Assembly: GCA_035628995.1 (NCBI GenBank)
Contig: DASPIR010000008.1
Location: forward strand, 62,001 to 126,000
Direction: 5' to 3'
DNA: 64,000 nt
From: Clostridia bacterium
GTDB taxonomy: Bacteria; Bacillota; Clostridia; Lutisporales; Lutisporaceae
The notes beneath the pieces are model-generated. The model was not told the origin of the DNA. It searched no databases and saw only the letters and a program-made list of their open reading frames with translations. Made by a program: the position numbers and the translations under genes. Positions 53,136 through 61,798 of this stretch are shown here, piece after piece; position 1 is the first letter of the stretch; every line of letters starts with the position of its first letter.

Positions 53136-54801
53136 ATACATAATTTTGACCAAGGTGATGCTGAAAAATTTCAACTTGCTTTCGTTAAAGTCAGACAAAC
53201 CTGGTAAGAGCCGCATCAAGGGCATATTACTTTCCATACTTATATTTGCTGCCTTTTCACCCATGGTACTTGGCATAGGGAGTATATCCTACAGTGGCTA
53301 TAATATGCTGTCCAAAATCCAGCAGGAGGGGTTAATCCTCGGGATTGGCTTTTCGGCAGTCAGTATGGCAATCTTCTTTTTCAGTATTTTTTATGTAATG
53401 AGTATATTTTATTTTTTCAAAGATATTGAGAGCTTGCTGCCGCTGCCTTTAAAGCCTTCGGAGATATTGGCGGCAAAGCTTACGGTGGCTTTGCTCTATG
53501 AATATTTAACCGAGATTGTTTTCCTTGCTCCTGTCCTTATTGGATATGGAGCGGCTAGTAGAGCCGGATTTATTTACTATCTGTATAGCATTCTGATATT
53601 TCTGTCGCTGCCCTTGCTGCCGCTTGTATATGCATCCATACTTAGCATAATAGTGATGAGGTTTACAAATCTTGCGAAGAATAGAGACAGATTCAAGATT
53701 GTTGGCGGGATTATAGCAATGCTGCTAGCTGTCGGAATGAATGCTGTAATCACTAAGTTCAGCAGTGCTTCCCTTAATGCCGAGGAGCTTCAACAGCTGC
53801 TGGCACAGGGAAATAACTCCTTTGTAGGAGTAATGTCAGGTATTTTCTTCAACAACAGATTTGCAGTAATGGCACTATTGCATAGTGAAGCCTTGAAGGG
53901 TTTTGTGAATTTAGGTGTATTCGTGCTTATATGCCTGCTTTTTGTGCTGCTATTCTTAAGCTTTGGCGAAGGTATGTATTTCAAAGGTGTGGTAGGCATA
54001 TCGGAAGCGTCTGCAAAAAGGAAGAAATACTCAGAAGCGGAGCTTAGAAAGTCCAGTGAGCAGAAATCAGCTTTATGGTCATATACAATGAAAGAACTCA
54101 AGCTGCTATTCAGGACTCCTGTTTATTTTATGAACTGCGTCCTTATGAATTTTCTTTTTCCGGTATTTATTATCCTTCCTTTTCTTGTACAGCCCAGTGA
54201 AATGCAGGAGCTTCAGGGACTTAGAGGATTTGCAAACAGCGGAAGCGGAAGTTCAGTGATATTAGCCGTGGCTTTCGGTATAAGCGCATTTCTCACCTCT
54301 ACCAATGGAATTACTTCTTCGGCAATATCCAGGGAGGGTACCAATATATTTGTGAGTAAATATCTGCCGGTAAGCTACAAGACTCAGATAACGGCAAAGG
54401 TACTGTCTGGCATGAGCATGGGTGCCGTGGGGATGCTGTCCATGCTGCTGACAGCAGTAGTATTTATACCGATGCCGATTTATCTTATATTGCTTAGTAT
54501 CACAGTAAGTGCCCTGGGAATAGCCTTCAGTTCCTTTATGGGAATACTTCTTGATCTTAACTTCCCTAAGCTTATATGGGATAATGAGCAGAAGGCTGTG
54601 AAGCAGAATTTCAATGTGGTGCTCAACATGCTGGCTAGCATTATAATTGCAGGTATACCGATTTTTATCAGTATAGCACTCCACTTTACACTCTGGATGA
54701 CCTTTCTCGTGATAGTAGTAATGTTCGGCATACTGGATCTGCTGTTGTACAACATACTCGCTACAGTAGGGGTAAGGCTTTTTGCAAAGATAGAGGTATG
54801 A
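53128..54801 (+). CDS. ABC-2 type permease protein
   Basis: 557 residues with about twelve to fourteen hydrophobic helices and a soluble segment near the middle (ASAKRKKYSEAELRKSSEQKS). The N-terminus is cytosolic (ILTKVMLKNFNLLSLKSDKPG). It belongs to the large permease type of the ABC pairs in Clostridia. It is coupled to the ATPase by an overlap. The substrate is unknown. Confidence 0.85.
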   Translation: MSRYIILTKVMLKNFNLLSLKSDKPGKSRIKGILLSILIFAAFSPMVLGIGSISYSGYNMLSKIQQEGLILGIGFSAVSMAIFFFSIFYVMSIFYFFKDIESLLPLPLKPSEILAAKLTVALLYEYLTEIVFLAPVLIGYGAASRAGFIYYLYSILIFLSLPLLPLVYASILSIIVMRFTNLAKNRDRFKIVGGIIAMLLAVGMNAVITKFSSASLNAEELQQLLAQGNNSFVGVMSGIFFNNRFAVMALLHSEALKGFVNLGVFVLICLLFVLLFLSFGEGMYFKGVVGISEASAKRKKYSEAELRKSSEQKSALWSYTMKELKLLFRTPVYFMNCVLMNFLFPVFIILPFLVQPSEMQELQGLRGFANSGSGSSVILAVAFGISAFLTSTNGITSSAISREGTNIFVSKYLPVSYKTQITAKVLSGMSMGAVGMLSMLLTAVVFIPMPIYLILLSITVSALGIAFSSFMGILLDLNFPKLIWDNEQKAVKQNFNVVLNMLASIIIAGIPIFISIALHFTLWMTFLVIVVMFGILDLLLYNILATVGVRLFAKIEV

Positions 54802-54804
54802 AAT

Positions 54805-54945
54805 GGGTTACGAGGTTACGAGGTTACGAGGTTACGGGGAAACGTGTAACACGGATTTGCACGGAAATCCACTGAACACACGGTAAGCTAATAAATTTTC
54901 ATCCGTGTAATTCCGTGGATTTCCGTGTGTTCAGTGGTACCCGTT
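54805..54945. repeat. Tandem GAGGTTAC units and inverted-repeat mini-element
   Basis: 54805-54835 holds GAGGTTAC units in tandem (three in full). CCACTGAACACACGG (54869-54883) is the exact complement of CCGTGTGTTCAGTGG (54923-54937), and CACGGAAATCCA/TGGATTTCCGTG arms overlap them. The element sits between the ABC permease and AKR genes. Confidence 0.6.
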
Positions 54946-54948
54946 CTT

Positions 54949-56097
54949 TTATCCGTTCAATGATTCATGTGCTTCTTTAAGGTGCCTCATTATCGGCAGT
55001 TTTTGAGGGCATGCCTCTTCGCATTTGCCGCATTCCACGCATAAAGATGCATCCTTGCTTGACTGCTTCAAGCCTGCATAGTTTTTCGCTGACTCCATTT
55101 GAATGTTGTAAGCTGCGGCCTCGTTGTAGTAAGAGAAAATCTGCGGTATGGACACATTGTTGGGGCAAGGCAGACAGTATTCGCAGCCTGTGCATTTCAC
55201 TTTTGTCAGGTTGGTGTAAAGTTCTCTTACCTTATTAACGGCATTGAGTTCTTTTTCGCTTAAGGCATTAGGCATGGAGTTTCCAGCTATCTTCAGGTTT
55301 TCAACCACCTGTTCCATAGTGCTCATACCGCTCAGGGCGAGAGTTACCTCGGGATGATTGAATATCCATTTGAATGACCAGTCAGCAGGGCTCCTGTCAT
55401 ATCCGGACTCCTTCCAGACTTTTGCCACTTCCACAGGCGGAGTGTTAGAAAGCTTGCCGCCCAAGAGAGGCTCCATTACAACAACTGCAATTCCTTTGGT
55501 GTGTGCGTAGCTTATGTGCTTCTCCCACTCTTTGTCCTCCATATAGTTGAACATTATCTGGCACATTCCCCAATCAAAGGAATCCAGTATTGTCCTAAAG
55601 AAACTGATATCATCGTGGAAGGAGAAACCTGCATGCTTCACTTTGCCGCTTGCTATGGCCTTCTTTAGGGAACCAAGCACATCAAGTTCTTTTACTGTAT
55701 TCCATCTTTCTTTACCGAGAGCATGCAACAGGTAAAAATCTATATGGTCTGTCTGAAGCTTTTCCAGCTGCTCATCAAGGTATTTATCAAAATCCTCTTT
55801 GGTTTTTAAAAGCCATACAGGCAGCTTTGTAGCCAGCTTTACCTTCTCACGGTAGCCATCCTTTAAAGCCTTTCCAACAAAGATCTCACTACTGCCACCG
55901 TGGTAAGGGTAAGCGGTATCTACGTAATTAACTCCATTATCAATGGCAAACCTGACCATCCTTTGGGCTTCTGCTTCGTCAATTCTTTTGGTATCCGGCT
56001 CACTGCCGTCCACTCCTGGCATTAGTGGAAACCTCATACAGCCAAATCCCAGTATAGAGACATCAAACCCCAGTTTTCCAAACTTTCTGTACTGCAT
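54949..56097 (-). CDS. Aldo/keto reductase with C-terminal ferredoxin domain
   Basis: 382 residues. The AKR barrel has GFGCMRFPLM, the catalytic DTAYPYHGGSSE (Asp-Tyr), ATKLPVWLL (Lys), DFYLLHALG (His-like). The last 100 residues add two [4Fe-4S] sets: CTGCEYCLPCP (with an extra Cys at the end) and CVECGKCEEACP. This is the common clostridial oxidoreductase that couples NAD(P)H to ferredoxin-type centres; the substrate is unknown. The start is ATG at 56097. Confidence 0.85.
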   Translation of the reverse strand: MQYRKFGKLGFDVSILGFGCMRFPLMPGVDGSEPDTKRIDEAEAQRMVRFAIDNGVNYVDTAYPYHGGSSEIFVGKALKDGYREKVKLATKLPVWLLKTKEDFDKYLDEQLEKLQTDHIDFYLLHALGKERWNTVKELDVLGSLKKAIASGKVKHAGFSFHDDISFFRTILDSFDWGMCQIMFNYMEDKEWEKHISYAHTKGIAVVVMEPLLGGKLSNTPPVEVAKVWKESGYDRSPADWSFKWIFNHPEVTLALSGMSTMEQVVENLKIAGNSMPNALSEKELNAVNKVRELYTNLTKVKCTGCEYCLPCPNNVSIPQIFSYYNEAAAYNIQMESAKNYAGLKQSSKDASLCVECGKCEEACPQKLPIMRHLKEAHESLNG

Positions 56098-56198
56098 TGT
56101 ATATTACCCCCTGTATTTTTCTCTATATATGCTTCCCTTTTAGTATCTTATATAATCCCATCATTTTCAAGGGGCTTATTGGATTTGCCTATCGCTGA

Positions 56199-56321
56199 TT
56201 ATATGCCTAAGTGATTTTTTACCATATTCATAAGATTGCCTCCAATCAGATGAAACAGTAACAGAATTACTATTATTACGCTAATAATGATGAGAGCCTT
56301 CAAAATATTCTTTTTCCACAT
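56199..56321 (-). CDS. Small membrane protein, 40 residues, ABC operon
   Basis: GGAGGT lies 8 nt before the ATG at 56321. The peptide is MWKKNILKALIIISVI then VIVILLLFHLIGG, with a short polar end (MVKNHLGI). It is a single membrane span. It follows the FtsX-like permease gene by 25 bp on the same strand, so it is the third gene of that operon. No homolog is recognised; it could be a small subunit or regulator of the permease. Confidence 0.6.
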   Translation of the reverse strand: MWKKNILKALIIISVIIVILLLFHLIGGNLMNMVKNHLGI

Positions 56322-56346
56322 ACTAAACGACCTCCTTCTGATTTCA

Positions 56347-58734
56347 TTACTCATATGATAGAGCATTTCTTACAGGCATCTGTGAAGCCTTCCATGAGGG
56401 ATAGAAGCTTGCCAATGCGGCGAAGAGGATGACGATCGCAAGCCATATCACAAATCCTGATATAGATGCGGCAAATTCTAGTGGTGCTTCAAAGAATATC
56501 ATCCCAAACTTGTAGCTGACGAATCTGCTAAGGGGCCAGGACAATACCATGGAAATAAACCAGCTTAGTATACCGATGATTACCCCCTCGGTTACAACGA
56601 TGCCTGTGATGGAATTTGTGGATGCACCTACTGCACGCATAATACCTATTTCTCTTGTCCTCTCAAGGGTGTTGATGCTTATGGTAATCGCCAATCCCAG
56701 GCCCCCTACAATAACTACAAGCACAGACATCATAATCAGGAAGGTGGCAATGAAAAGCAGATGATTTTCTATGGCTTCCCGGTAATCTGCAATTTTTATG
56801 AGGGAGCTTACATGCATGCCTTTTTCTGCCATTTTTTGCTCAAGCAGTTTAGCAATCTCCGATTGTGAGGAAGAACTATGCTTACTGGTAACGATCACAG
56901 CATTCCTGGCATAGCCTTCCTTTTGGAGTACTTGTGAAAGATATTCCGAATTCACATAAGCTGCAGGCTGCCCCAGCAACTCTTTGGAGATACCTACAAC
57001 CTTCCATTTTGTATCCCTTTGGTTAATTCTAAGGATTATTTCATTTCCTACCCTCATATCTGGCTCATTAGTCAGCAATCTCTGGTTGATAACAATTGCG
57101 TTTTTATCATTAGGCTCAAGCCATCTGCCGTTATATAGAGGAGGTGCTGACATAAGCTTCGTGGAGGATGGAGGGGCAACAATGTTAAAGCTGTTTCCGG
57201 TAGTACCATCCTTATAAACATGGGATGCACTTGCACCGCCCCAAGCTTCTACCTTTACTGCTCCAGGGATCTCACTTATGGCATTTTCTATGATACTCAC
57301 CGGCTGTGCACTATCGAAGGTAACCTGAATATCATAGGAAAGTGAATTTATTTTTTCATCCACCGTGTAGTACATAGAGGCATAAATATTCATCGCAACA
57401 ATAAAACCGGTTCCTCCAGCAGCCATGACCAAAATGGTGAATATCAAACGCCCTTTGCGTCTGAAGGTATTGCGAAGAGACAGTAAAAACGGGCGGGGGA
57501 GAAAACCGAGTATTTTAGGGAGTCTATTCGTTGTGCTGCTGCTATACTTCTCCTGGTTTATGCCATAGTCTTTTATTGCTTCATAAACTGTGATCCCGCT
57601 GCCCCTTGCAATGGGGATGCCTGCTGTAAGTAGCGGAACAAGTAGGCCTAAGGCAAATTCTATTATAAAGATATATGCTGGAATACTATAACTGTAAATG
57701 TTGAAATTTAACATTTCAGCAGCCATCCAAGCATAACCGCGTCCAGCATAAACCCCTGCTGGTATGCTGATAAGCAAGGCAGCAAAGGCAAGAATCAAAA
57801 CCATTCCTTGATATAATCCTGAGATTTGAAGCGAGCTGGCACCTATGGCCTTCATGATTCCAATCTGACGAGTTTGCTGATCAATTATGGCAGTAATAAT
57901 GTTAACAACTAAGATACCACTTAATATTAGGGCGAGTAAACCGAATATTTCCATCAGAAACAGGAGGATTGCCATCTGGTCATAATGCGGGTGCTTACCC
58001 GGTCTTGGTATGTCGATGCGTGCAACCTTGATACCATCTTTCTCCAGATACTCTTTAAGTAAATACACGTTATCACGGATGTGCTTCGTATTCATTCCAT
58101 CCTCAGCAACAATAATCTTCAATTCTGTATTCTTTGGCTCTCCTCCAAGAAGCTTCAAGGTGCCGGAAGTAATGTAGCCGTAAGCATAGCCTTCCATCCA
58201 TGCAGGAGCCAACCCTGGTGCATGGACTGTACCCGCAAGCTTCAAGGTAGTTATATTTCCATCAGGTATTTTAACATTTATAGATTGATTGATTTCCGCT
58301 TTGGCTACTGACAGGGCTTTACGTTCAAGGAGAATTTCACCGCTATCCGGAATCGCTTTCCCTTTTTCAGATGCAAAGGTATCCAGTCTGATATCATCAA
58401 AATCATTGATGACAAAGAGCCAAATATCTTTCCATTCATTACTTCCGACCTGCACGCGGCCAATTACCTTTCCTCTTTTTTCTGCATCCTTGATATATGG
58501 TAAATCTCTGATTTTTTGAATATATGAATCATTTAGCGGGTCAGTCCATAATACTGCTGAAGAAGGGTTGGTATTCATATAATTTTTGTCCATTTCCCGC
58601 AGAAGAATGGAATAGGAGTTTGCAACCACAGAAATCCCGAAAACTCCAATACATATAGCCAATATTACAAAGACTGTGCGCATTTTATTGACGGAAAGGT
58701 CTCCAATCAATTTGTGCCATCTGGAACTAAGCAT
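56347..58734 (-). CDS. MacB/FtsX-like ABC permease
   Basis: 795 residues with an N-terminal transmembrane helix (VFVILAICIGVFGISVVA), a large extracellular domain (residues 40-260), then three-helix FtsX domain (IFGLLALILSGILVVNIITA), a second extracellular domain and the final FtsX domain (TREIGIMRAVGASTNSI, then FVIWLAIVILFAALASFYP). The two-fold repeat is usual for the duplicated type of permease. It exports lipids, peptides or drugs by mechanotransmission. ATG 58734 lies behind GGAGGTG. It is the second gene after the ATPase at 58752. Confidence 0.85.
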   Translation of the reverse strand: MLSSRWHKLIGDLSVNKMRTVFVILAICIGVFGISVVANSYSILLREMDKNYMNTNPSSAVLWTDPLNDSYIQKIRDLPYIKDAEKRGKVIGRVQVGSNEWKDIWLFVINDFDDIRLDTFASEKGKAIPDSGEILLERKALSVAKAEINQSINVKIPDGNITTLKLAGTVHAPGLAPAWMEGYAYGYITSGTLKLLGGEPKNTELKIIVAEDGMNTKHIRDNVYLLKEYLEKDGIKVARIDIPRPGKHPHYDQMAILLFLMEIFGLLALILSGILVVNIITAIIDQQTRQIGIMKAIGASSLQISGLYQGMVLILAFAALLISIPAGVYAGRGYAWMAAEMLNFNIYSYSIPAYIFIIEFALGLLVPLLTAGIPIARGSGITVYEAIKDYGINQEKYSSSTTNRLPKILGFLPRPFLLSLRNTFRRKGRLIFTILVMAAGGTGFIVAMNIYASMYYTVDEKINSLSYDIQVTFDSAQPVSIIENAISEIPGAVKVEAWGGASASHVYKDGTTGNSFNIVAPPSSTKLMSAPPLYNGRWLEPNDKNAIVINQRLLTNEPDMRVGNEIILRINQRDTKWKVVGISKELLGQPAAYVNSEYLSQVLQKEGYARNAVIVTSKHSSSSQSEIAKLLEQKMAEKGMHVSSLIKIADYREAIENHLLFIATFLIMMSVLVVIVGGLGLAITISINTLERTREIGIMRAVGASTNSITGIVVTEGVIIGILSWFISMVLSWPLSRFVSYKFGMIFFEAPLEFAASISGFVIWLAIVILFAALASFYPSWKASQMPVRNALSYE

Positions 58735-58751
58735 GTTGGGCACCTCCTTCT

Positions 58752-59441
58752 TCATATGATTTGACCATCAGCTAGCTTTATTGTACGAGAGCACTGGCCT
58801 GCTATATCCTGGTCATGGGTTACGATAATCAAAGTCTTACCGGAACGGACCAATTCATTGAAGATGCTGAATACATCGTTCGCAGTTGCTGTATCGAGAT
58901 TTCCGGTAGGCTCGTCTGCCAGGATAATAGGAGGGTCATTGGATAGAGCTCGCGCTATTGCAACCCTTTGCTGCTGCCCTCCTGAAAGTGCAGTGGGGAA
59001 TTTATATGCCTGATCGTCTATCCCAACCTGCTTCAACAAACTAAATGCACGCTCCTTTCGTTGGGATACGTGGAAAGTATTGCAGAAATCCATTGGGAGC
59101 ATAATGTTTTCAATAACGGACAAGGTGGGGAGGAGCTGAAAAAACTGAAATATAACCCCTACATTTATTCCACGCCATTTAGAAACCTGATTTTCACTCA
59201 TGGAGTGGATAATTCTTTCTCCGATGAGGATTTCTCCGGAGGAGGGTTTGTCAATTCCTGAAATCATATTCATCAACGTAGATTTTCCGCTTCCCGACTT
59301 TCCGATTACAGATACAAATTCTCCTTTATCAACAGTAAGGCTTATTCCTTTGAGGGCATCGAAGGTACCTGCGGAGGTTATAAAGGTTTTCTTGATGTCA
59401 CGCAAATTTATCAATGATTGCTCTTTTGATGCCTTAGACAT
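58752..59441 (-). CDS. ABC transporter ATPase, MacB/LolD type
   Basis: About 229 residues. Walker A is GKSGSGKST, the Q-loop is IFQFFQLLPTL, the signature is ALSGGQQQRVAIARAL, Walker B is IILADEPTGNLDT, and the H-loop is IVTHDQDIAGQ. ATG 59441 has AAGGAAGTG at about 10 nt. The permease follows after 17 nt. The TetR gene at 59608 is divergent and likely controls this operon. Confidence 0.9.
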   Translation of the reverse strand: MSKASKEQSLINLRDIKKTFITSAGTFDALKGISLTVDKGEFVSVIGKSGSGKSTLMNMISGIDKPSSGEILIGERIIHSMSENQVSKWRGINVGVIFQFFQLLPTLSVIENIMLPMDFCNTFHVSQRKERAFSLLKQVGIDDQAYKFPTALSGGQQQRVAIARALSNDPPIILADEPTGNLDTATANDVFSIFNELVRSGKTLIIVTHDQDIAGQCSRTIKLADGQII

Positions 59442-59483
59442 AGATTTCACTTCCTTTTTTCAATAATTGGTGTATAATATATT

Positions 59484-59579
59484 CAATACTGAACACTTTG
59501 TATTGTTTTAATATAATGGATTCTGATTATAGAAGTAAATAAGCAATGTCACTGGAATGTACGTTATGAAACACTTTGT
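59484..59579. promoter_or_regulatory. Candidate TetR operator region
   Basis: CAATAC-N10-GTATTG (59484-59505) is a dyad whose centre holds AACACTTTGT. The same ten bases recur at 59570-59579, 18-28 bp before the TetR ATG. Both genes of the divergent pair could be controlled here. Confidence 0.45.
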
Positions 59580-59607
59580 TAAAATTGTTCGGAAATGAGG
59601 GAGTGAA

Positions 59608-60210
59608 ATGAAAAATAGTGAACAGGACAGAAGAACAGTAAAAACCCGTCAAGCAATCCATGAAGCACTGTTTTCACTTATGCATGAAAAGCGATACAAC
59701 AAAATTACCGTTCAGGATATAATTGACCGGGCAAATGTAGGACGATCAACCTTTTATTCACATTTTACCACCAAGGATGAATTGTTTTTGAGCAGTACTG
59801 AACATTTGTTGGAGATGCTTAACCGATATATTATGAGCTATATCGAAAATAGAGGGGATAAGCCTAGATTGATTCCGGTTGTCGAGCTTTTTGAGCATAT
59901 AGAAGAAAACAGTCGCCTAATTAAAGGGTTGATTAAAGCAGATGGTGCAGAGCTATTCTTTAATAAGGTACAAAGCTATTGGAATAAAAAAATAGAAGAA
60001 TATTTTCTTTCAAAGCTGCCTGAGGGTAAGGAACCCAAAGTCCCCATAGCGATTTTGACGAATCACATTTCAAGTACTTTGATCAACCTGCTCAAGTGGT
60101 GGGTTAATAATAAAATGTCATATACACCATCACAGATGGATCAATATTTTCAGGAATTAATAAACCCATGTATTGATTCAATAATTAGCGATTTTCCTGT
60201 GAAAGTGTGA
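59608..60210 (+). CDS. TetR/AcrR family regulator
   Basis: 200 residues. The N-terminal HTH is TVKTRQAIHEALFSLMHEKR, then ITVQDIIDRANVGRSTFYSH. The C-terminal ligand domain ends in a helix (TPSQMDQYFQELINPCIDSI). It is likely the repressor of the divergent MacB-like ABC operon. The ribosome site GAGGGAGTG precedes the ATG. The ligand is unknown. Confidence 0.85.
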   Translation: MKNSEQDRRTVKTRQAIHEALFSLMHEKRYNKITVQDIIDRANVGRSTFYSHFTTKDELFLSSTEHLLEMLNRYIMSYIENRGDKPRLIPVVELFEHIEENSRLIKGLIKADGAELFFNKVQSYWNKKIEEYFLSKLPEGKEPKVPIAILTNHISSTLINLLKWWVNNKMSYTPSQMDQYFQELINPCIDSIISDFPVKV

Positions 60211-60261
60211 GGTAAAGTACCTAAAACAGTCCCATGGCATAAGAGGGATGTGTAGAAAAAT

Positions 60262-60307
60262 AAAACTGCCGATTGATATGCGATGTGCATATTGGTCGGC
60301 AGTTTTT
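60262..60307. terminator. Bidirectional terminator
   Basis: AAAACTGCCGA/TCGGCAGTTTT with inner GATATGC/GCATATT pairing and a T-run. It lies between the convergent TetR and hisC genes. Confidence 0.85.
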
Positions 60308-60322
60308 TGTGCTTATTTCATT

Positions 60323-61414
60323 CTATCTCAATACTTCCTTAAGTGCCTTTATGAATTCTCTGTTTTCCGACCTGGTTCCAAGGCTTACGCGAAGCCAGGT
60401 TTCGGGAGTGAAGCCTCCAACAGGTCTTATGATTACTCCTTTTTTCAGGAGTGCATTGAATACAATATTGCTGTTCTGATTGGAGTTGAATATTATGTGG
60501 TTGGCTTCTGTTTTTGTATATTCCAAGCCCATTTTATCAAATTCTTCGTATATGTATTTCTTGCCTTCATTATTATTGGCTACTACTTTTGCAAGGAATT
60601 CATCATCATTAATAGCAGCAATAGCTGCAGCCTGGGTTAGGAGCGTAACATTAAAGGGATTTCTTATCTTGTTGATTATTGAAATCAGCTCCGGGTCCCC
60701 TATTGTATAGCCGAGTCTCAGGCCTGCGAGACCGTATGCCTTTGACAGCGTTCTCATAAGCAGCAAATTCTTATATTTTTCTAATAATTTGAAGCTATCC
60801 TTTGGGAAATCAGGATGTGAAGCGAATTCACAGTATGCTTCATCATAGACTACTAAAGTTTCTGGAGAAACAGCCTCTAACAGTTCTATAAGCTCCTTCT
60901 CGCTGAAGATTGTGCCTGTGGGGTTGTTTGGGTTGCAAAGCCACACTACTCTTGTATTTGAGTTTATTGCATTTCTAAAGCCCTTGATATCATAAGCCAG
61001 ATTCTTCAAAGGAACTTTCTTTATAACTGCACCCATCATCTGAGATGTGGCAGAGTAGCGCGGGAAGGTGATGTCCGCCATTACTACTTCATTGCCTTTC
61101 TCGATAAAGGTTTTGGCAATGAGGTCTATCATTTCATCAGACCCGCATGTGGGCAATATCATTTCGGGCGAAATGCCAAATTTCTGTGCTATTGTTTCCT
61201 TAAGCAGGATTGCATTGCCGTCAGGGTAAAGGTTTGCTTCCTCAAGAGCCTTTGAGACAGCTTCTTTTACAAATGGTGAAAAGCCAAACGGATTCTCATT
61301 AGACGCAAGCTTTGTAACTTTATCAAGTCCTAACTCCCTTTTAACCTCATCAATAGGTTTGCCGGGCACATACACAGGAATGAGATCTAATTCCTTCCTG
61401 TATTTTACCTGCAT
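60323..61414 (-). CDS. hisC: Histidinol-phosphate aminotransferase-like PLP enzyme
   Basis: About 363 residues of the type I aminotransferase fold. Family features are ASNENPFGFSP, NPNNPTGTIF, VVYDEAYCEF, RTLSKAYGLAGLRLGY with the PLP-binding Lys, and WLRVSLGTRSENREF. In histidine synthesis it makes histidinol phosphate; some paralogues act on aromatic acids. ATG 61414 has AGGAGG; an upstream ATG at 61447 is less good. No other his gene is nearby, so it is monocistronic. Confidence 0.85.
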   Translation of the reverse strand: MQVKYRKELDLIPVYVPGKPIDEVKRELGLDKVTKLASNENPFGFSPFVKEAVSKALEEANLYPDGNAILLKETIAQKFGISPEMILPTCGSDEMIDLIAKTFIEKGNEVVMADITFPRYSATSQMMGAVIKKVPLKNLAYDIKGFRNAINSNTRVVWLCNPNNPTGTIFSEKELIELLEAVSPETLVVYDEAYCEFASHPDFPKDSFKLLEKYKNLLLMRTLSKAYGLAGLRLGYTIGDPELISIINKIRNPFNVTLLTQAAAIAAINDDEFLAKVVANNNEGKKYIYEEFDKMGLEYTKTEANHIIFNSNQNSNIVFNALLKKGVIIRPVGGFTPETWLRVSLGTRSENREFIKALKEVLR

Positions 61415-61678
61415 AAATCGTTCCTCCTCTGATTTTATTATAACCAATGCAAGCAGGGTAAAAGATACAACTTTCTCGCGGTTTTCTCCATTGATTCACA
61501 TCACGAAAGGCTTAACATTAATTATAAAATCATTTCCGCGATATATATTAATTGTACCTTTTTCTGGAATGTTTATCAACTTTTTTTAACAATTACAAAA
61601 AAATTGTAAACATTTATTCTGTTTCGACAAGGGATTCACGAAAAATTCGATATATTCAGTTTTTAGTGATATTTTCTC

Positions 61679-61707
61679 TTTACATTTATTTGCTGGAAAG
61701 CTAAAAT
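61679..61707 (+). promoter_or_regulatory. Probable sigma-A promoter of the EF-G-like gene
   Basis: TTTACA (61679-61684), 17 nt, then TAAAAT (61702-61707). The rest of the 384-bp gap from 61415 to 61798 is very AT-rich and holds no other gene that I can support. There is an ACAATT/AATTGT repeat near 61590-61608. Confidence 0.45.
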
Positions 61708-61798
61708 TAAAATTACAGTGTATGAGCATTTGAGTTCACTACGAGTATGTTTAAAATTGCTAATGATGGACAAAATAAACATAAAAGGGGGAATTTTT

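Noticed and set aside
54808-54836. Short CRISPR or satellite from GAGGTTAC units
   Set aside because: The units are contiguous 8-mers without spacers.
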